Positions 34,309 through 44,084 of a DNA stretch of 64,000 nt are shown piece by piece (the stretch's first letter is position 1; each line of letters starts with the position of its first letter). The notes under the pieces were generated by a model. That model had not been told where the DNA came from, did not search any database, and saw only the letters and a list, made by a program, of their open reading frames with translations. This DNA is from Williamsia deligens (GTDB lineage Bacteria > Actinomycetota > Actinomycetes > Mycobacteriales > Mycobacteriaceae). The translations under genes were made by a program, and so were the position numbers. The stretch spans positions 2,218,796 to 2,282,795 of the forward strand of contig NZ_JAMTCI010000001.1 of the NCBI RefSeq assembly GCF_024171765.1. Direction: 5' to 3'.

Positions 34309-35219
34309 GCCTCGCCACCCTCCCCGGCCAACCAGAACAGCGTGCCGTCGGTGGTCTCGACGAGACCGTCGGCCAGCAGCGAGTCCAGCGCGCGTTCCCG
34401 TTGCCCGGGATCGGTGGTCCACACCGTGTCGATCCGACCGCGTTCGACGGGCCCTGTCGCGGAACGGAACTCGTCGAGGATGAGTCCGCGCACCTGCCGA
34501 TCGGTGCCCGCGAAGCGCTGCACCTTCTTCGGGGTGGTCACCGCCGGTCGCCCGGCCTCGACCCAGGCGCACGACGGCAGCGGACACGCGTCGCACGACG
34601 GGCTGCGCGCCGTGCACACCAGGGCGCCGAGCTCCATCAGCGCGGCGGAGAACCGCGGCGCGCGGTCCACGCGCGTCGGCAGCAGTGCGGAGGCGTCCGC
34701 GAGATCCGTGCGGGCGGGTGATCCGGCGTCACCGCGACCGTGGATCGCGCGGGCGATCACGCGTCGCACGTTGATGTCGACGACGGGAACCGGTGCGTCG
34801 TAGGCAAAGCACGCGACGGCGCGGGCGGTGTAGTCGCCGACGCCCGGCAGTGTCAGGAGGGTCTCGACGTCACGGGGCACCTCGTCGTCGAACTGTCGCG
34901 CGAGCACGCAGGCGCACTCGTGCAGACGCATGGCGCGACGCGGGTAGCCGAGCTTCCCCCAGGCCCGGACGACCTCGCCGACACCGTCGGCGGCCATCGC
35001 CGACGGGACGGGCCAGCGCTCGATCCACTCCAGCCACTTCGGGATCACGCGTGCGACAGGGGTCTGTTGCAACATGATCTCGCTGATCAGGATCTGCCAT
35101 GCCGTGACGTCGTCGGCACGCCAGGGGAGGTCGCGTTCGTGGTCGTCGAACCACGACAGCAGGCTGTCGGAAAAAGTCACACCTGCGGTGTGTCCGTTTG
35201 TCGGCACAATGTCAGTCAT
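34263..35219 (-). CDS. mutY: A/G-specific adenine DNA glycosylase MutY
   Basis: 318 residues. The HhH-GPD core is clear: LPWRADDVTAWQILISEIMLQQTP, the helix-hairpin-helix LPGVGDYTARAVACFA and catalytic Asp in VPVVDINVRR. A four-cysteine cluster CX6CX2CX5C (CTARSPSCDACPLPSC) binds 4Fe-4S. It removes adenine opposite 8-oxoguanine. The ATG at 35219 overlaps the start codon of the divergent carbonic anhydrase; an internal GTG at 35180 is also possible and would leave a short gap between the genes. Confidence 0.9.
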   Translation of the reverse strand: MTDIVPTNGHTAGVTFSDSLLSWFDDHERDLPWRADDVTAWQILISEIMLQQTPVARVIPKWLEWIERWPVPSAMAADGVGEVVRAWGKLGYPRRAMRLHECACVLARQFDDEVPRDVETLLTLPGVGDYTARAVACFAYDAPVPVVDINVRRVIARAIHGRGDAGSPARTDLADASALLPTRVDRAPRFSAALMELGALVCTARSPSCDACPLPSCAWVEAGRPAVTTPKKVQRFAGTDRQVRGLILDEFRSATGPVERGRIDTVWTTDPGQRERALDSLLADGLVETTDGTLFWLAGEGGEAQGSIADRNASTAPR

Positions 35220-35871
35220 GGCAAACATCTCTCCCGCACAGGCGTGGCGTGAGCTGCGCGACGGCAACGACCGATTCGTCTCGGGGACACCCGCACATCC
35301 GAGTCAGGGTATCGACGACAGGACGCGGCTCACCGAGGGCCAGCATCCCAAGGCGATCCTCTTCGGGTGCTCGGACTCGCGCGTGGCCGCCGAGATCATC
35401 TTCGACCAGGGTCTCGGGGACCTGTTCGTGGTCCGCACCGCGGGCCAGGCGATCGACTCCGCGGTCCTCGGATCCATCGACTTCGCGGTCGCGGTGCTGA
35501 ACGTGCCCCTGATCGTCGTGCTCGGCCACGACAGCTGCGGCGCGGTCGGCGCCACGATCAAGGCGCTCGACACCAACGAGCTGCCCGGCGGGCACATCCG
35601 CGACGTCGTCGAGAAGGTGACCCCGAGCATCCTGCTCGGACGCAGCCAGGGGCTGAGCAGCACGGCCGACTTCGAGGCCAAGCACGTCTCGGAGACCGCC
35701 GCCCGCCTCCTCGAGCGCAGCTCGATCGTCAGCGACAGGGTCGAGTCGGGCGAGCTCGGGATCGTGGGCCTCACCTACAGCCTCGCCGAGGGCAAGACCT
35801 ACCTGCGACAGGCGATCGGAGCCGTCGACGACGCGCCGGACGCCGCGCACGCGATGACCGCGTCCTCGTAG
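35218..35871 (+). CDS. canB: Beta-class carbonic anhydrase
   Basis: 217 residues. Zinc ligands and active-site pair are visible: C51-S-D53-S-R55, and H104-D-S-C107. Further family motifs are VVRTAGQAID and SIDFAVAVL. It interconverts carbon dioxide and bicarbonate. It corresponds to Rv3588c. Start at the ATG at 35218; an in-frame ATG at 35209 would add three residues. A -10-like CACAAT lies just upstream, so the message may be leaderless. Confidence 0.92.
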   Translation: MANISPAQAWRELRDGNDRFVSGTPAHPSQGIDDRTRLTEGQHPKAILFGCSDSRVAAEIIFDQGLGDLFVVRTAGQAIDSAVLGSIDFAVAVLNVPLIVVLGHDSCGAVGATIKALDTNELPGGHIRDVVEKVTPSILLGRSQGLSSTADFEAKHVSETAARLLERSSIVSDRVESGELGIVGLTYSLAEGKTYLRQAIGAVDDAPDAAHAMTASS

Positions 35872-35932
35872 GGACGTCGATGCGGGCGTAGCCAGGAAGT
35901 AGTGACCGTCACTTTGTGACGACACGCCGCCG

Positions 35933-35962
35933 GAGGTCGGGCCGCACATGCGGCCCGACCTC
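35933..35962. terminator. Hairpin terminator after canB
   Basis: A perfect 13-bp stem (35933-35945 with 35950-35962) encloses the loop ACAT. There is no U-run, which is usual in high-GC actinobacteria. It follows the carbonic anhydrase stop and overlaps the promoter region of the next gene. Confidence 0.75.
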
Positions 35963-35975
35963 TAGCGTTCACTCT

Positions 35976-36725
35976 GTGTTGGAACCGCAGGGCCCGTTGC
36001 CGCCCGAGATCTACTGGCGCCGTCGTGCGCTGGCGATCGGCGTGGTGGCCGTCGTGGTCGCGGTCGTCGTGGGGATCGTGGTGTGGGCGTCCGGCGGTTC
36101 CGGTGACACCCCGCGCAACACCAGCGCATCGGTGTCGTCGTCGCAGCCGTACCCGTCCTCCTCGGCCTACGCCTCCGACAGCGCCGTCCCCGGCAGCGGG
36201 TCGTCCGGGGGTTCCGGCGGCGCACCGGGTCAGGTCCCGGCGTCGACGAACGCCTCGGGCGTCGTGGTCCCCGGGTCGACGACCGCGTCGGAGTCCCCGA
36301 CCGCCGTCCCCGCCTCCGGACTCTGCCCCGACCAGAACATCTCCGTGGTGCTCTACACCGACAAGCCGACGTACACCGTCGGCGACAAGCCGGTGTTCAC
36401 CATCGTCGTGACCAACGCCGGCCTGTCGGACTGCACCCGCGACGTCGGCAAGGACATGCAGAACGTCACCGTCCGCAGCCTCGACGGCACCCGCTACATC
36501 TGGTCCGCGACCGATTGCTCGCCGATCGCGTCGATCAACAACCAGACGCTCAAGCCGGCGCAGCAGTTCAAGGACACCATCGTCTGGTCGGGCACCTCCA
36601 GCACCCCGGGCTGCAAGACGCCCCGCCAGGTCGCGGCCGCCGGCTCTTACCAGGCCGTCGGGAACCTGGGCACCAAGTTCAGCGCTCCGATCACCTTCAA
36701 CTTCACCGATCCCGCCAGCCGCTGA
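35976..36725 (+). CDS. Membrane-anchored protein with extracytoplasmic beta domain (Rv3587c-like)
   Basis: 249 residues. A short proline-rich cytoplasmic start (PQGPLPPEIYWRRR) precedes one membrane helix (about 18-38). A Ser/Gly/Thr-rich linker (about 40-108) leads to a beta-rich domain with four cysteines (CPDQ, DCTR, DCSP, GCKT) that could form two disulfides. The domain has the feel of a BsuPI/Ig-like fold (YIWSATD, LKPAQQFKDTIVW, AGSYQAVG). Function unknown. GTG start seven bases after TAGCGT (35963-35968), so probably leaderless. Confidence 0.8.
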   Translation: MLEPQGPLPPEIYWRRRALAIGVVAVVVAVVVGIVVWASGGSGDTPRNTSASVSSSQPYPSSSAYASDSAVPGSGSSGGSGGAPGQVPASTNASGVVVPGSTTASESPTAVPASGLCPDQNISVVLYTDKPTYTVGDKPVFTIVVTNAGLSDCTRDVGKDMQNVTVRSLDGTRYIWSATDCSPIASINNQTLKPAQQFKDTIVWSGTSSTPGCKTPRQVAAAGSYQAVGNLGTKFSAPITFNFTDPASR

Positions 36726-36746
36726 CGGCGCCCGTCGTGGCGTAGG

Positions 36747-37829
36747 TCAGTCGAAGCGTTCGATCGTCGTCTCGGCCAGGCGGGACAGTCCCTCGCGGAT
36801 GTGGCGGGCCCAGATCTCGCCGATCCCGTCGACCGCCTGCAGATCCGCGGCGCTCGTCGCCAACAGCGCCTGCAACGTGCCGTAGTTGCGCACCAACCGG
36901 TCGATGTGGGCGAACTGCAGACCCGGGATCCGCGCCAGCAGCCGGTAGCCGCGCGGGTTCATCGTCGTGTCCTGCGCGTCGAGCGTCGTCGGGTACCCGA
37001 ACGCGCCGGCCAGCAGGGTCGAGTCCAGCAGGTCGGTGTCGTCGAGGGCCTCGATCGCCTCGAGGGCCAGCCTGACCTCCTCGGTCGTCGCCGGCTCCGG
37101 GCTGGAGTAGTAGTCGCGGACCACGAGTTCGCGGATGGTGTCGTTGTCGCCGACGAGTTCCTCGAGCTGCAGGCTGAGCTGGCGTCCGTTGCTGCCGAGC
37201 TCGAGGACGTACTGCTGGATCTCGACGGAGACGCGGCGCACCATCTCCATCCGCTGGACCGCGGTCATCGCCTCCCGGAGCGAGACGTAGTCCTCGATCT
37301 CCGCGCGCGACAGCCCGGCGCTGACCTCGTCGAGACGGGTCTTGTAGCGCTGCAGGGTGGCGACGGCGAGGTTCGCGCGCGACAGGATCGGGTCGGAGCC
37401 CTCGACGACGTGACGCACACCGTCGACGTAGGCGGACACGATCGACATCGACGCGCTCACCGAGATGACCGGGTGACCGGTCTGGATCGCGGTGCGCTCG
37501 GCGGCGCGGTGGCGGGTGCCGGACTCCTCGGTGGGGATCGACGGATCGGGGACGAGCTGCACGTTGGCGCGCAGGATCTTGCTGCCGTCGGTGGAGAGGA
37601 CGACCGCGCCGTCCATCTTCGACAGCTCGCGGAGCCGGGTGGGTGCGAACTCGACGTCGAGGCGGAAGCCGCCGTCGCAGATGCGCTCGACGGCCTCGTC
37701 GTACCCGAGGACGATCAGGCCACCGGTGCGCCCGCGGAGGATGCGCTCGAGCCCGTCGCGCAGTCCGGTCCCCGGCGCGACACGGGCGATCGTCGCCCGC
37801 AGCAGCTCACCGTGCGCCGCATCCACCAT
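36747..37829 (-). CDS. disA: DNA integrity scanning diadenylate cyclase DisA
   Basis: 360 residues. The DAC domain carries the catalytic DGA (73-75) and RHR (106-108) motifs. A helical linker follows, then a C-terminal helix-hairpin-helix DNA-binding domain ([45 protein letters not shown]). It makes cyclic di-AMP and senses branched DNA. Gene order next to radA matches Rv3586-Rv3585, although the thioesterase gene lies between them here. Confidence 0.96.
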   Translation of the reverse strand: MVDAAHGELLRATIARVAPGTGLRDGLERILRGRTGGLIVLGYDEAVERICDGGFRLDVEFAPTRLRELSKMDGAVVLSTDGSKILRANVQLVPDPSIPTEESGTRHRAAERTAIQTGHPVISVSASMSIVSAYVDGVRHVVEGSDPILSRANLAVATLQRYKTRLDEVSAGLSRAEIEDYVSLREAMTAVQRMEMVRRVSVEIQQYVLELGSNGRQLSLQLEELVGDNDTIRELVVRDYYSSPEPATTEEVRLALEAIEALDDTDLLDSTLLAGAFGYPTTLDAQDTTMNPRGYRLLARIPGLQFAHIDRLVRNYGTLQALLATSAADLQAVDGIGEIWARHIREGLSRLAETTIERFD

Positions 37830-37912
37830 CGTCCGTCGAGTCCTTTGCTCCTCCGGCGGCGGGAGGGGCCCGCGACCGGTGACAAGAGTAACGACGACTA
37901 GATTCGCCCTGC

Positions 37913-38425
37913 GTGAAGACCACCTTCGTCGTCCCCGACGACCTCGAACCGGCCCGTCGGGCCGATGACGCCACCGCCGTGGGTGACGTGATCCCCCCGC
38001 ACAACAAGCGATGCTTCGGGTGTGGTCCGGACGCTATGCAGGGGCTGCACCTGCAGGCGATCGCGGGCGAGGGACTCACCGCGACAGCGGTTCTCGAGGT
38101 GGAGCGCCGATTCGCCGGCGGGCCCGGCGTGATCCACGGCGGCATCCTGGCCAGTGCCTTCGACGAGATGATGGGTCTGACCAACATGCTCATGGGGACG
38201 ATCGCGGTGACCGCGGTCCTCGACGTCGACTACGCGGCACCCATTCAGGTCGGCACCTCGCTGCGCATGGACGCCCGTGTCCTCGGACTGCGCGGACGCA
38301 AGGTCTACAGCGAGGTCGTCGCCTACGACGCGGCCACTCCGGGCGACCCCCTCGCCGGCGGGCACGGGCTGTTCGTCGTCGTCGACCCGGTGGACCACTT
38401 CACCCGCGCCAACGCCCGTCCCTGA
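37913..38425 (+). CDS. PaaI-like hotdog thioesterase
   Basis: 170 residues. The hotdog-fold active site is seen in [19 protein letters not shown] and the preceding cysteine-rich [17 protein letters not shown] segment is typical of actinobacterial PaaI/THEM4-type thioesterases. It should hydrolyse acyl-CoA or acyl-ACP thioesters; chain length unknown. GTG start eight bases after TAGATT (37899-37904), consistent with a leaderless transcript. Confidence 0.85.
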   Translation: MKTTFVVPDDLEPARRADDATAVGDVIPPHNKRCFGCGPDAMQGLHLQAIAGEGLTATAVLEVERRFAGGPGVIHGGILASAFDEMMGLTNMLMGTIAVTAVLDVDYAAPIQVGTSLRMDARVLGLRGRKVYSEVVAYDAATPGDPLAGGHGLFVVVDPVDHFTRANARP

Positions 38426-38434
38426 CCTCCCGGC

Positions 38435-38450
38435 GCGTTCCGCGGAACGC
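38435..38450. terminator. 16-bp palindrome between thioesterase and radA
   Basis: GCGTTCCGCGGAACGC is a perfect palindrome lying between two convergent stops (38425 and 38453). As RNA it forms a short hairpin in both directions; a small bidirectional terminator is plausible. Confidence 0.55.
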
Positions 38451-38452
38451 TG

Positions 38453-39832
38453 TCAGAACGAGTACGGGTCGACCGAGGTGACCAGCGCGGCCCGCACGGC
38501 CTCGTGCAGGTCGGCGACCTGGGTGACCTTGATCCCGGCCGGCAGGTCGTCGGAACCGGCGGGGACGATGGCGTGCCGGAAGCCGAGCCGCTTGGCCTCG
38601 GCGACACGACGGCCGACGGCGGCCACGCGACGCACCTCGCCCGCGAGCCCGACCTCGCCGATGGCGACGGTGGACCGCGGCAACGCCTTCATCCGCACGA
38701 TGGAGCCGACGGCCAGCGCGATGCCGAGATCGGCGGCGGGCTCGGTGATGCGCATACCACCCACGGTGGCCACGTAGACCTCCACCGACGACACCTTCAC
38801 CGAGATCCTGCCCTCGAGCACGGCCAGGATCATCGCGACCCGGGACGAGTCCAGGCCGCTCACTGCGCGCCGCGGCGAGGCCATGTGCGTATCGGTGACC
38901 AGGGCCTGCACCTCGGCGACCATGGGTCGTCGGCCGTCCATCGCGACCGTGATCGCGGTGCCGGGGACGTCGTCGTCGCGGTGGTGCAGGAACAGGCCCG
39001 TGGGGTCGGGCACCTCGTGGATGCCGTCGCCCCGTTGTTCGAAGCAGCCGACCTCGTCGGCCGCGCCGAAACGGTTCTTGATGCCACGCACCATCCGGAG
39101 CGCGGAGTGCTTGTCACCCTCGAACGTGAGCACGACGTCGACCATGTGCTCGAGCGTCCGCGGCCCGGCCACGGCGCCCTCCTTGGTGACGTGCCCGACG
39201 AGGACCACCGCGATGCCGGTGTTCTTCGCGAGCGAGGTGAGTGCCGTGGTGACCGTGCGGATCTGCGTCACACCGCCGTTCACACCGTCCGCGCCGCCGG
39301 CGACCATCGTCTGCACCGAGTCGACGATCATCATCGTCGGGGCCACCTGTTCGGCGTGGGCGAGGACGGTGTCGAGATCGGTCTCGGCGGCGAGGAACAC
39401 CTCGGGATGGACCGCGCCGGTGCGCTCTGCCCGCAGACGGACCTGGGCGGCCGACTCCTCACCGGTCACGTACAGCGCGCGACGGCCCTGCTCGGCCCAC
39501 CGTTTCACCGTCTCCAGCAGCAGCGTCGACTTGCCGACACCGGGTTCCCCTGCCAGCAGGACCACTGATCCGGGGACGAGCCCGGAGCCGAGCACGCGGT
39601 CGAGTTCACCGATCCCCGTCGACAGCGCACCGGCGGCGGTCGCGTCGATCTCGGTGATGCGGCGGGCGGGGGTGACCGGGACAGCCGCGACGGCGCCGGA
39701 ACGACCGCTGACGGCGACGGCAGGGGCCTCGTCGACCGTGCCCCATTCACCGCACTCGGGGCACCGACCGACCCACTTGGCTGCGCGTGCGCCGCACGCG
39801 GTGCAGCGATAGCTCGTACGGGGTTTGGCCAC
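38453..39832 (-). CDS. radA: DNA recombination/repair protein RadA
   Basis: 459 residues. N-terminal C4 zinc finger (C10, C13, C24, C27), RecA-like ATPase with Walker A GEPGVGKST, the RadA-specific KNRFG motif (IKNRFGAAD) and a C-terminal Lon-protease-like domain (SSVEVYVATVGGMRITEPAADLGIALA). It acts in branch migration during recombination. GTG start at 39832. Confidence 0.96.
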   Translation of the reverse strand: MAKPRTSYRCTACGARAAKWVGRCPECGEWGTVDEAPAVAVSGRSGAVAAVPVTPARRITEIDATAAGALSTGIGELDRVLGSGLVPGSVVLLAGEPGVGKSTLLLETVKRWAEQGRRALYVTGEESAAQVRLRAERTGAVHPEVFLAAETDLDTVLAHAEQVAPTMMIVDSVQTMVAGGADGVNGGVTQIRTVTTALTSLAKNTGIAVVLVGHVTKEGAVAGPRTLEHMVDVVLTFEGDKHSALRMVRGIKNRFGAADEVGCFEQRGDGIHEVPDPTGLFLHHRDDDVPGTAITVAMDGRRPMVAEVQALVTDTHMASPRRAVSGLDSSRVAMILAVLEGRISVKVSSVEVYVATVGGMRITEPAADLGIALAVGSIVRMKALPRSTVAIGEVGLAGEVRRVAAVGRRVAEAKRLGFRHAIVPAGSDDLPAGIKVTQVADLHEAVRAALVTSVDPYSF

Positions 39833-39846
39833 GGCGTGAGGCTAGC

Positions 39847-39875
39847 GATGCCCGCCGACACCGTGGACGGGCATC
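39847..39875. terminator. Possible hairpin between lpqE and radA
   Basis: GATGCCCG (39847-39854) can pair with CGGGCATC (39868-39875); the second arm overlaps the lpqE stop codon. It could reduce read-through from lpqE into radA, or be chance. Confidence 0.4.
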
Positions 39876-40695
39876 AGCCCGCGGAGCCGCCGGAACCGGT
39901 GTTGGGCTTGTCCGAGCCGTAGTTGCCCTCACCGGAGCGGTTCTCGCTGCCCTCGTTGCGGGACTCGTTCTGCTCGCCGGCCTCGAGGGCGTCGCGGTTG
40001 AGGAGCTGGTCCTGACGGCGCTCCATGACCGATCCCGCGTCGACCGGGACGTTGACCGTCACCGAGCCGGCGGTGGCGAACCGGAACTGCAGGGGCACGG
40101 TCAGCCCGGGACGGACCTTGGTACCCATCCCGGTCAGCGTGACGGTGATGCGCTTCTCGCTGGGATCGGCGGAGTTGCCCGCAGAACCCTCGGCGGACTC
40201 CGCCGCGGCGACCTCGGACTGCGGGACCGTCGCCGAGGCCGACGAGGACGCGTCGGTGCCGCTGGTCAGCAGCTGCGAGGGCTCACCGGCGCGCAGCGAC
40301 TTGGTCGCCGGCAGCGACGTGCTGCCCGTGATGGTCGCGCTCCCGCCACCGGGGACCGTGATGCCCTGCAACGTGTCGTTGCGGAACGGGCTGTTGTTCG
40401 AGATCAGGAACCCGAGCTCGAACGGCCCGCCGTTGACGAACGCGTCGCTCGCGTTGACGCGCGGGTAGATGACGTGGACGTCGCGCAGGGCCAGTTCGCC
40501 GACGGTGGCGGCGCCACCGTTGACGGCGGCCTCCTGGTTGGCGGTCTGCGAGATCTGACCGGCGCCACAGGCGCCGAGACCGAGGACGACGGCCGAGCCG
40601 ACTGCTGCCGCGGCCACGGCGCGCACGACGCGGGAGACCGGACGGGCGGGGACGGCCCGTGTGCGGGCGACCTGGGCGGGGGACTGCACTGCCAC
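39874..40695 (-). CDS. lpqE: Lipoprotein LpqE
   Basis: 273 residues. A long N-terminal region ends in a lipobox LGAC (Cys43). A beta-rich domain follows (VGELALRDVHVIYPRVNASDAFVNGGPFELGFLISNN) of the kind seen in LpqE and copper-chaperone-like lipoproteins. A Ser/Ala-rich insertion sits at about 148-176, and the C-terminus is a charged, Gly/Asn/Glu-rich tail. Surface lipoprotein of unknown function. Order radA-lpqE-carD matches Rv3585-Rv3583c. GTG at 40695; the 279 bases up to carD hold only promoters. Confidence 0.85.
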   Translation of the reverse strand: MAVQSPAQVARTRAVPARPVSRVVRAVAAAAVGSAVVLGLGACGAGQISQTANQEAAVNGGAATVGELALRDVHVIYPRVNASDAFVNGGPFELGFLISNNSPFRNDTLQGITVPGGGSATITGSTSLPATKSLRAGEPSQLLTSGTDASSSASATVPQSEVAAAESAEGSAGNSADPSEKRITVTLTGMGTKVRPGLTVPLQFRFATAGSVTVNVPVDAGSVMERRQDQLLNRDALEAGEQNESRNEGSENRSGEGNYGSDKPNTGSGGSAG

Positions 40696-40941
40696 CGGGA
40701 TTCCTCTTCAGCCTCGGGACCCGTGCGGGTCGCGCCGATGTTGCACTACGGAGCGTAGTGGCAACCGGTCCTCCCGGGTGCCTCGGGTACGCAATCGGGT
40801 GCGCGGTGCGCTCGTGGGGGGTCTGTTCCCGACCGGCGGCGGAGCTCCGGGGTCACCCCTCGCACAGGCGATTTCGCACCGGATCGCCCCTGGTAGGCCC
40901 CTGACCTGCACAGTTGTGTGATGCACGGAACATCCCCGTGC

Positions 40942-40947
40942 TAGACT
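40942..40947 (+). promoter_or_regulatory. -10 element of the carD promoter
   Basis: TAGACT lies 27 bases before the carD GTG and fits the actinobacterial SigA -10 pattern. No good -35 is seen at the right distance. An AAGGGG ribosome site lies between this element and the start. The remaining upstream 240 bases (40696-40935) show no gene. Confidence 0.6.
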
Positions 40948-40974
40948 GGCCCCATCGAAAGGGGCTAGTGAACT

Positions 40975-41463
40975 GTGAATTTCAAAGTCGGTGACACCGT
41001 CGTATACCCCCACCACGGAGCTGCGAAGGTCGTAGACATCGTGGTCCGCACCATCAAGGGTGAGCAGGTGGAGTACCTCGTCCTGAAGATCGCCGATGGT
41101 GACATGACCGTCCAGATCCCGTCGACCAAGCTCGAGTACGTCGGTGTCCGCGACGTCGTGGGCGCGGAGGGTCTCGGCAAGGTGTTCGACGTGCTCCGTG
41201 CCCCGCACACCGAGGAGCCCACCAACTGGGCGCGCCGCTTCAAGGCGAACCAGGAGAAGCTCATCTCCGGCGACATCATCAAGGTGTCGGAGATCGTCCG
41301 CGACCTGTGGCGTCGTGAGCAGGACCGCGGTCTGTCCGCCGGTGAGAAGCGGATGCTGACCCGCGCCCGTCGCGTTCTCGTCGACGAGCTGTCGCTCGCG
41401 CAGGGCACCGACGAGGCCAAGGCGTCGGTCATCCTCGACGAGGTCCTCGCCACCGCGTCCTGA
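40975..41463 (+). CDS. carD: RNA polymerase-binding transcription factor CarD
   Basis: 162 residues. N-terminal RNAP-interaction domain ([20 protein letters not shown]) and C-terminal helical DNA-contact domain with the conserved tryptophan in [12 protein letters not shown]. CarD stabilises open complexes at rRNA and other promoters. GTG start with AAGGGG ribosome site. It heads a run with ispD and ispF in the same direction. Confidence 0.96.
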   Translation: MNFKVGDTVVYPHHGAAKVVDIVVRTIKGEQVEYLVLKIADGDMTVQIPSTKLEYVGVRDVVGAEGLGKVFDVLRAPHTEEPTNWARRFKANQEKLISGDIIKVSEIVRDLWRREQDRGLSAGEKRMLTRARRVLVDELSLAQGTDEAKASVILDEVLATAS

Positions 41464-41477
41464 CGGACGGGCGTCCC

Positions 41478-42170
41478 ATGCCCACCACCGCCTCGACGGT
41501 GGCGTTGATACCCGCGGCCGGGTCGGGCACCCGACTCGGCGCCGGGATCCCCAAGGCGTTCGTGGACCTGTGTGGTCGCACGATCCTGCAGCGATCTGTC
41601 GACGGCGTCCTCGCTGCCGGGGTCGACCGCGTCGTCGTGGCGGTGCCGGCGAATCTCGTCGCCGAGACACGTGCTCAGGTCCCTGACGCGCAGGTCGTCG
41701 TGGGCGGAGCCGCACGAAGTGACTCGGTGCGGGCATGTCTGGCCGCGACCGGTGATCACGCGGAGCCGCCGGACGTGGTCCTCATCCACGACGCGGCCCG
41801 TGCACTCACACCTCCCGACGTGTTCTCCCGCGTCGTGGGCGCGGTGCTGTCCGGACATGACGTGGTCATCCCGGCTGTCGCCGTCACCGACACCCTCAAG
41901 CGGGTCGGGGACGACGGAGCCGTGCTCGCGACCGTCGACCGGACGCCGCTGCGGGCCGTGCAGACACCGCAGGGCTTCCGCCCGGACGCACTGCGGCGGG
42001 CACACGCGTCGAACGGTGACGCCACCGACGACGCCGGCCTCGCCGAGGCCGACGGGATGCGCGTCCATGTCGTCGACGGCGACCTGATGGCCTTCAAGAT
42101 CACGACCGACTGGGACCTGAGGATGGCTCGCATGTTGATCGAACACGGCGCGACCGCGAACCCGTCGTGA
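41478..42170 (+). CDS. ispD: 2-C-methyl-D-erythritol 4-phosphate cytidylyltransferase IspD
   Basis: 230 residues. The nucleotidyltransferase motif [19 protein letters not shown] is complete, with [10 protein letters not shown] and RAVQTPQGF further on. It makes CDP-ME in the MEP isoprenoid pathway. It starts 14 bases after carD and overlaps ispF by four bases. Confidence 0.96.
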   Translation: MPTTASTVALIPAAGSGTRLGAGIPKAFVDLCGRTILQRSVDGVLAAGVDRVVVAVPANLVAETRAQVPDAQVVVGGAARSDSVRACLAATGDHAEPPDVVLIHDAARALTPPDVFSRVVGAVLSGHDVVIPAVAVTDTLKRVGDDGAVLATVDRTPLRAVQTPQGFRPDALRRAHASNGDATDDAGLAEADGMRVHVVDGDLMAFKITTDWDLRMARMLIEHGATANPS

Positions 42171-42646
42171 CCGACATGCGCGTGGGGATCGGCACCGACG
42201 TCCACCCGATCCAGCCGGGCAAGCCCTGTTGGATGGTCGGTCTGCATTTCCCCGACGATGCCGGGTGCGAAGGCCACTCCGACGGCGACGTCGGCGTCCA
42301 CGCACTCTGCGACGCTCTGCTCTCCGCCGCGGGTCTCGGTGATCTCGGTGCCGTGTTCGGCACCGGACGTCCCGAGTGGGACGGGGTCGACGGGGCCACC
42401 ATGCTCACCCACGTCCGCGGGTTGATCGGCGACGCCGGCTACCGGGTCGGCAACGCTGCCGTGCAGGTCATCGGCAACCGTCCCAAGATCGGTCCCCGCC
42501 GCGACGCCGCACAGGCGCTGCTGTCGGACCTGGTGGGCGCGCCGGTGTCGGTGTCGGCGACGACCACCGACGGCCTGGGCCTCACCGGTCGCGGCGAAGG
42601 TGTCGCAGCCGTCGCCACCGCACTGCTCGTGGCGCGCGACGACTGA
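42167..42646 (+). CDS. ispF: 2-C-methyl-D-erythritol 2,4-cyclodiphosphate synthase IspF
   Basis: 159 residues. Metal ligands in GIGTDVHP, the [27 protein letters not shown] motif and a C-terminal [14 protein letters not shown] are diagnostic. It cyclises CDP-ME 2-phosphate in the MEP pathway. The GTG at 42167 overlaps the ispD stop as GTGA; an ATG at 42176 is an alternative start three codons in. Confidence 0.96.
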   Translation: MTDMRVGIGTDVHPIQPGKPCWMVGLHFPDDAGCEGHSDGDVGVHALCDALLSAAGLGDLGAVFGTGRPEWDGVDGATMLTHVRGLIGDAGYRVGNAAVQVIGNRPKIGPRRDAAQALLSDLVGAPVSVSATTTDGLGLTGRGEGVAAVATALLVARDD

Positions 42647-42692
42647 GCGACGACAGACGCCGATGACCCGCTCTGCCGTAGGATCGCCGGAC

Positions 42693-44084
42693 GTGACCCT
42701 GCGCCTGTACGACTCCGCCGCGCGCGAACTGCGCGATTTCTCCCCGCTCCGTGCGGGTGAGGCGTCGGTGTACCTGTGCGGCGCCACCGTGCAGGGCGTG
42801 CCCCACATCGGCCACATCCGCAGCGGCATCGCCTTCGACCTGCTGCGCCGCTGGCTTTCGCACTCCGGGCTCGACGTGCGGTTCGTCCGCAACGTCACCG
42901 ACATCGACGACAAGATCCTCACCAAGGCGGCCGACGCGGGCCGGCCGTGGTGGGAATGGGCGGCCACCCACGAGCGGGAGTTCTCCGCCGCGTACGACGC
43001 GCTGGGTGTGCTGCCACCGTCGGCCGAACCCCGCGCGACCGGGTTCATCACCCAGATGGTCACCTACATCGAGCGCCTGATGGAGCGTGGGCACGCCTAC
43101 GCCGCGGACGGCAACGTCTACTTCGACGTGCGCAGCCTCCCTGACTACGGCGCGCTGTCGGGACATCGCCTCGACGACGTCCACCAGGGCGAGAGCGTGG
43201 GCACCGGAAAGCGCGACGACCGTGACTTCACCCTGTGGAAGGCCGCGAAACCCGGCGAACCGTCCTGGCCCACCCCCTGGGGTGACGGGCGGCCCGGCTG
43301 GCACCTGGAGTGCTCGGCGATGGCGACGTCGCTACTGGGTGCCGAGTTCGACATCCACTGCGGCGGGATGGATCTGATCTTCCCGCACCACGAGAACGAG
43401 ATCGCCCAATCCCACGGCGCCGGAGACGGTTTCGCGCAGTACTGGCTGCACAACGGCTGGGTCACCATGGGTGGCGAGAAGATGAGCAAGTCGCTGGGCA
43501 ACGTCGTGTCGATCCCGGCGATGCTGCAGCGGGTCCGTCCGGTGGAGCTGCGCTACTACCTGGGCAGCGCGCACTACCGGTCGATGCTCGAGTACTCCGA
43601 CGGCGCGCTCACCGAGGCCGCCGCCGGCTATCGACGCATCGAGTCGTTCGTGCACCGCGTCGCCGAACGCTTCGGCGAGGTCGAGATCGGCACCGTCCCG
43701 GACGGTTTCGCGGCTGCGCTCGACGACGATCTCGGTGTCCCGGCGGCGCTGGCCGAGCTCCACACCGCTGTGCGCCAGGGCAATTCGGCGGCGGAGTCCG
43801 GCTCGGTCCACGAGGCTCTCGCGGCGGCGTCGTCGGTGCGCGCGATGACCGCGATCCTGGGCGTGGACCCGCTCGATCCCCGGTGGGCGGGTGCCGGCGA
43901 CGACGCGCAGGCGATGTCGGCGCTCGACGTGCTCATCCGGGCTGAGCTCGACCGGCGGGCCACCGCCCGTGCGGAGAAGGACTACGCCACCGCCGACGCG
44001 GTGCGCGACCGCCTCGCGGCGGCGGGGGTCGAGGTCACCGACACCCCCGACGGCCCGCGGTGGGAACTGAAGGGACACGAGTAG
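42693..44084 (+). CDS. cysS: Cysteinyl-tRNA synthetase
   Basis: 463 residues. Class I motifs: HIGH (PHIGHIRSG) and KMSKS ([11 protein letters not shown]), with the zinc/cysteine site at C29 and in HLECSAMA and [15 protein letters not shown]. It charges tRNA-Cys. GTG start at 42693, eight bases after TAGGAT (42679-42684), suggesting its own leaderless promoter 46 bases after ispF. The next gene starts directly after its stop. Confidence 0.96.
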   Translation: MTLRLYDSAARELRDFSPLRAGEASVYLCGATVQGVPHIGHIRSGIAFDLLRRWLSHSGLDVRFVRNVTDIDDKILTKAADAGRPWWEWAATHEREFSAAYDALGVLPPSAEPRATGFITQMVTYIERLMERGHAYAADGNVYFDVRSLPDYGALSGHRLDDVHQGESVGTGKRDDRDFTLWKAAKPGEPSWPTPWGDGRPGWHLECSAMATSLLGAEFDIHCGGMDLIFPHHENEIAQSHGAGDGFAQYWLHNGWVTMGGEKMSKSLGNVVSIPAMLQRVRPVELRYYLGSAHYRSMLEYSDGALTEAAAGYRRIESFVHRVAERFGEVEIGTVPDGFAAALDDDLGVPAALAELHTAVRQGNSAAESGSVHEALAAASSVRAMTAILGVDPLDPRWAGAGDDAQAMSALDVLIRAELDRRATARAEKDYATADAVRDRLAAAGVEVTDTPDGPRWELKGHE

